Shown here piece by piece: positions 6,599 through 6,972 of a stretch of 6,972 nucleotides of DNA. A program made the position numbers and the translations under genes. Source of the DNA: JBFJWU01 sp041623475 [NCBI: bacterium]. GTDB lineage: Bacteria; J088. Numbering within the stretch: position 1 is the first letter of the stretch; every line of letters starts with the position of its first letter. A model generated the notes under the pieces. The model was not told the origin of the DNA. It was given only the letters and a program-made list of their open reading frames with translations, and did not search any database. The stretch is taken from contig JBFJWU010000184.1 of the NCBI GenBank assembly GCA_041623475.1, forward strand, positions 1 to 6,972. The letters run 5' to 3'.

Positions 6599-6972
6599 CT
6601 GAACAACAACTTTCCCATCGGCGAACTGGAAGACTGGCTGCGCAGCCAGTTGCCGGTTCCAGGCGCACACAACGCGCTTTTACAGGCAATGGAGCCTGCT
6701 GTGCTGGCTGGTGGCAAACGGTTCCGGTCGATCCTGGCGCTGGCGTCAACCCGCCTGCTGGGGCACCAGGACCAGTCGGCATTTCCGCTGGCCGGCGCGG
6801 TCGAAATGATCCACGCCTACAGCCTCGTTCACGATGACCTGCCGGCAATGGACGATGCCGAACTTCGCCGCGGCCAGCCGACACTGCACCGGCAGGTTGG
6901 CGAAGCAATGGCGATCCTGGCCGGGGACGCGCTGCTGACAGATGCGTTTCGAATCCTGGTGATGGCCGATGC
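6599..6972 (+). CDS. ispA: Farnesyl diphosphate synthase (IspA-type polyprenyl synthetase), 3'-truncated
   Basis: The reading frame runs off the right edge after about 124 codons. It encodes the N-terminal half of a short-chain trans-isoprenyl diphosphate synthase, which condenses DMAPP/GPP with IPP to make FPP for quinone, undecaprenyl phosphate and other isoprenoid synthesis in the cytoplasm. Visible landmarks are GGKRFRSIL (about residues 38-46; IPP-binding Gly-Lys-Arg), 'EMIHAYSLVHDDLPAMDD' with the first Asp-rich motif DDLPAMDD at 79-86 (bases 6833-6856), LRRGQPTLH (89-97) and 'AILAGDALLTDAF'. The two extra residues within the Asp-rich motif are typical of bacterial FPP synthases. The second Asp-rich motif lies beyond the window. 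The start is uncertain: no ATG or GTG occurs in frame near the expected N-terminus, and CTG at 6599 gives the best-fitting length (GGK at 38-40, near its position in E. coli IspA). The first in-frame ATG, at 6689, would remove the first helix. GGPP or GPP synthase activity cannot be excluded. Confidence 0.92.
   Translation, partial: MNNNFPIGELEDWLRSQLPVPGAHNALLQAMEPAVLAGGKRFRSILALASTRLLGHQDQSAFPLAGAVEMIHAYSLVHDDLPAMDDAELRRGQPTLHRQVGEAMAILAGDALLTDAFRILVMAD

Noticed and set aside
5880-6908. Long reverse-strand open frame of 342 codons opposite the zinc-ribbon and ispA genes
   Set aside because: It is Ser/Arg-rich, low in complexity, and lies antisense to two clearly conserved proteins, so it is a shadow of their codon bias.
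1-6972. CRISPR arrays, insertion sequences, phage genes or integration sites at the tRNA
   Set aside because: No direct repeats with spacers, transposase or integrase sequence, or duplicated tRNA 3' end was seen.

Overview
The window comes from a moderately GC-rich, densely packed bacterial chromosome, and every gene in it lies on the + strand. Proteobacterial-type farnesyl diphosphate synthase sequence and lipoprotein signal peptides point to a Gram-negative, probably proteobacterial host. I would not name a class: the tRNA gene lacks an encoded CCA, and the zinc-ribbon protein belongs to a family spread over many phyla.

Bases 1-5658 hold three back-to-back genes that overlap by 1 nt (TGATG) and 4 nt (ATGA), so they very probably form one translationally coupled operon. 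The first is cut by the left edge. It encodes a large acidic protein with several Asp/Asn/Gly loops that look like calcium-binding sites and with clustered cysteines. The second encodes a 922-residue lipoprotein. It has four tandem chitobiase-C-terminal/FN3-associated-like repeats, then seven regularly spaced strand pairs that read as a beta-propeller, then a C-terminal beta-sandwich. The third encodes a 423-residue lipoprotein with a LecA (PA-IL)-like domain followed by two FN3/Ig-like domains. All three look extracytoplasmic and built for binding; none shows a recognisable catalytic site. The most economical reading is an envelope-anchored adhesive or carbohydrate-binding complex. I cannot match the combination to a described system.

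Bases 5659-5832 hold a short spacer with a possible promoter, a tRNA gene with a CAT anticodon, and a ribosome binding site. The tRNA carries C4-G69 and C5-G68 acceptor pairs and is better read as tRNA-Ile2 (the lysidine type) than as elongator tRNA-Met.

Bases 5833-6972 are housekeeping-like. A coiled-coil C4 zinc-ribbon protein (CdsZ/FlgZ/HP0958-like) is followed 13 nt later by the 5' part of an ispA-type polyprenyl synthase, which runs off the right edge. The ispA frame has no ATG or GTG at its expected start; a CTG is the best-placed codon.
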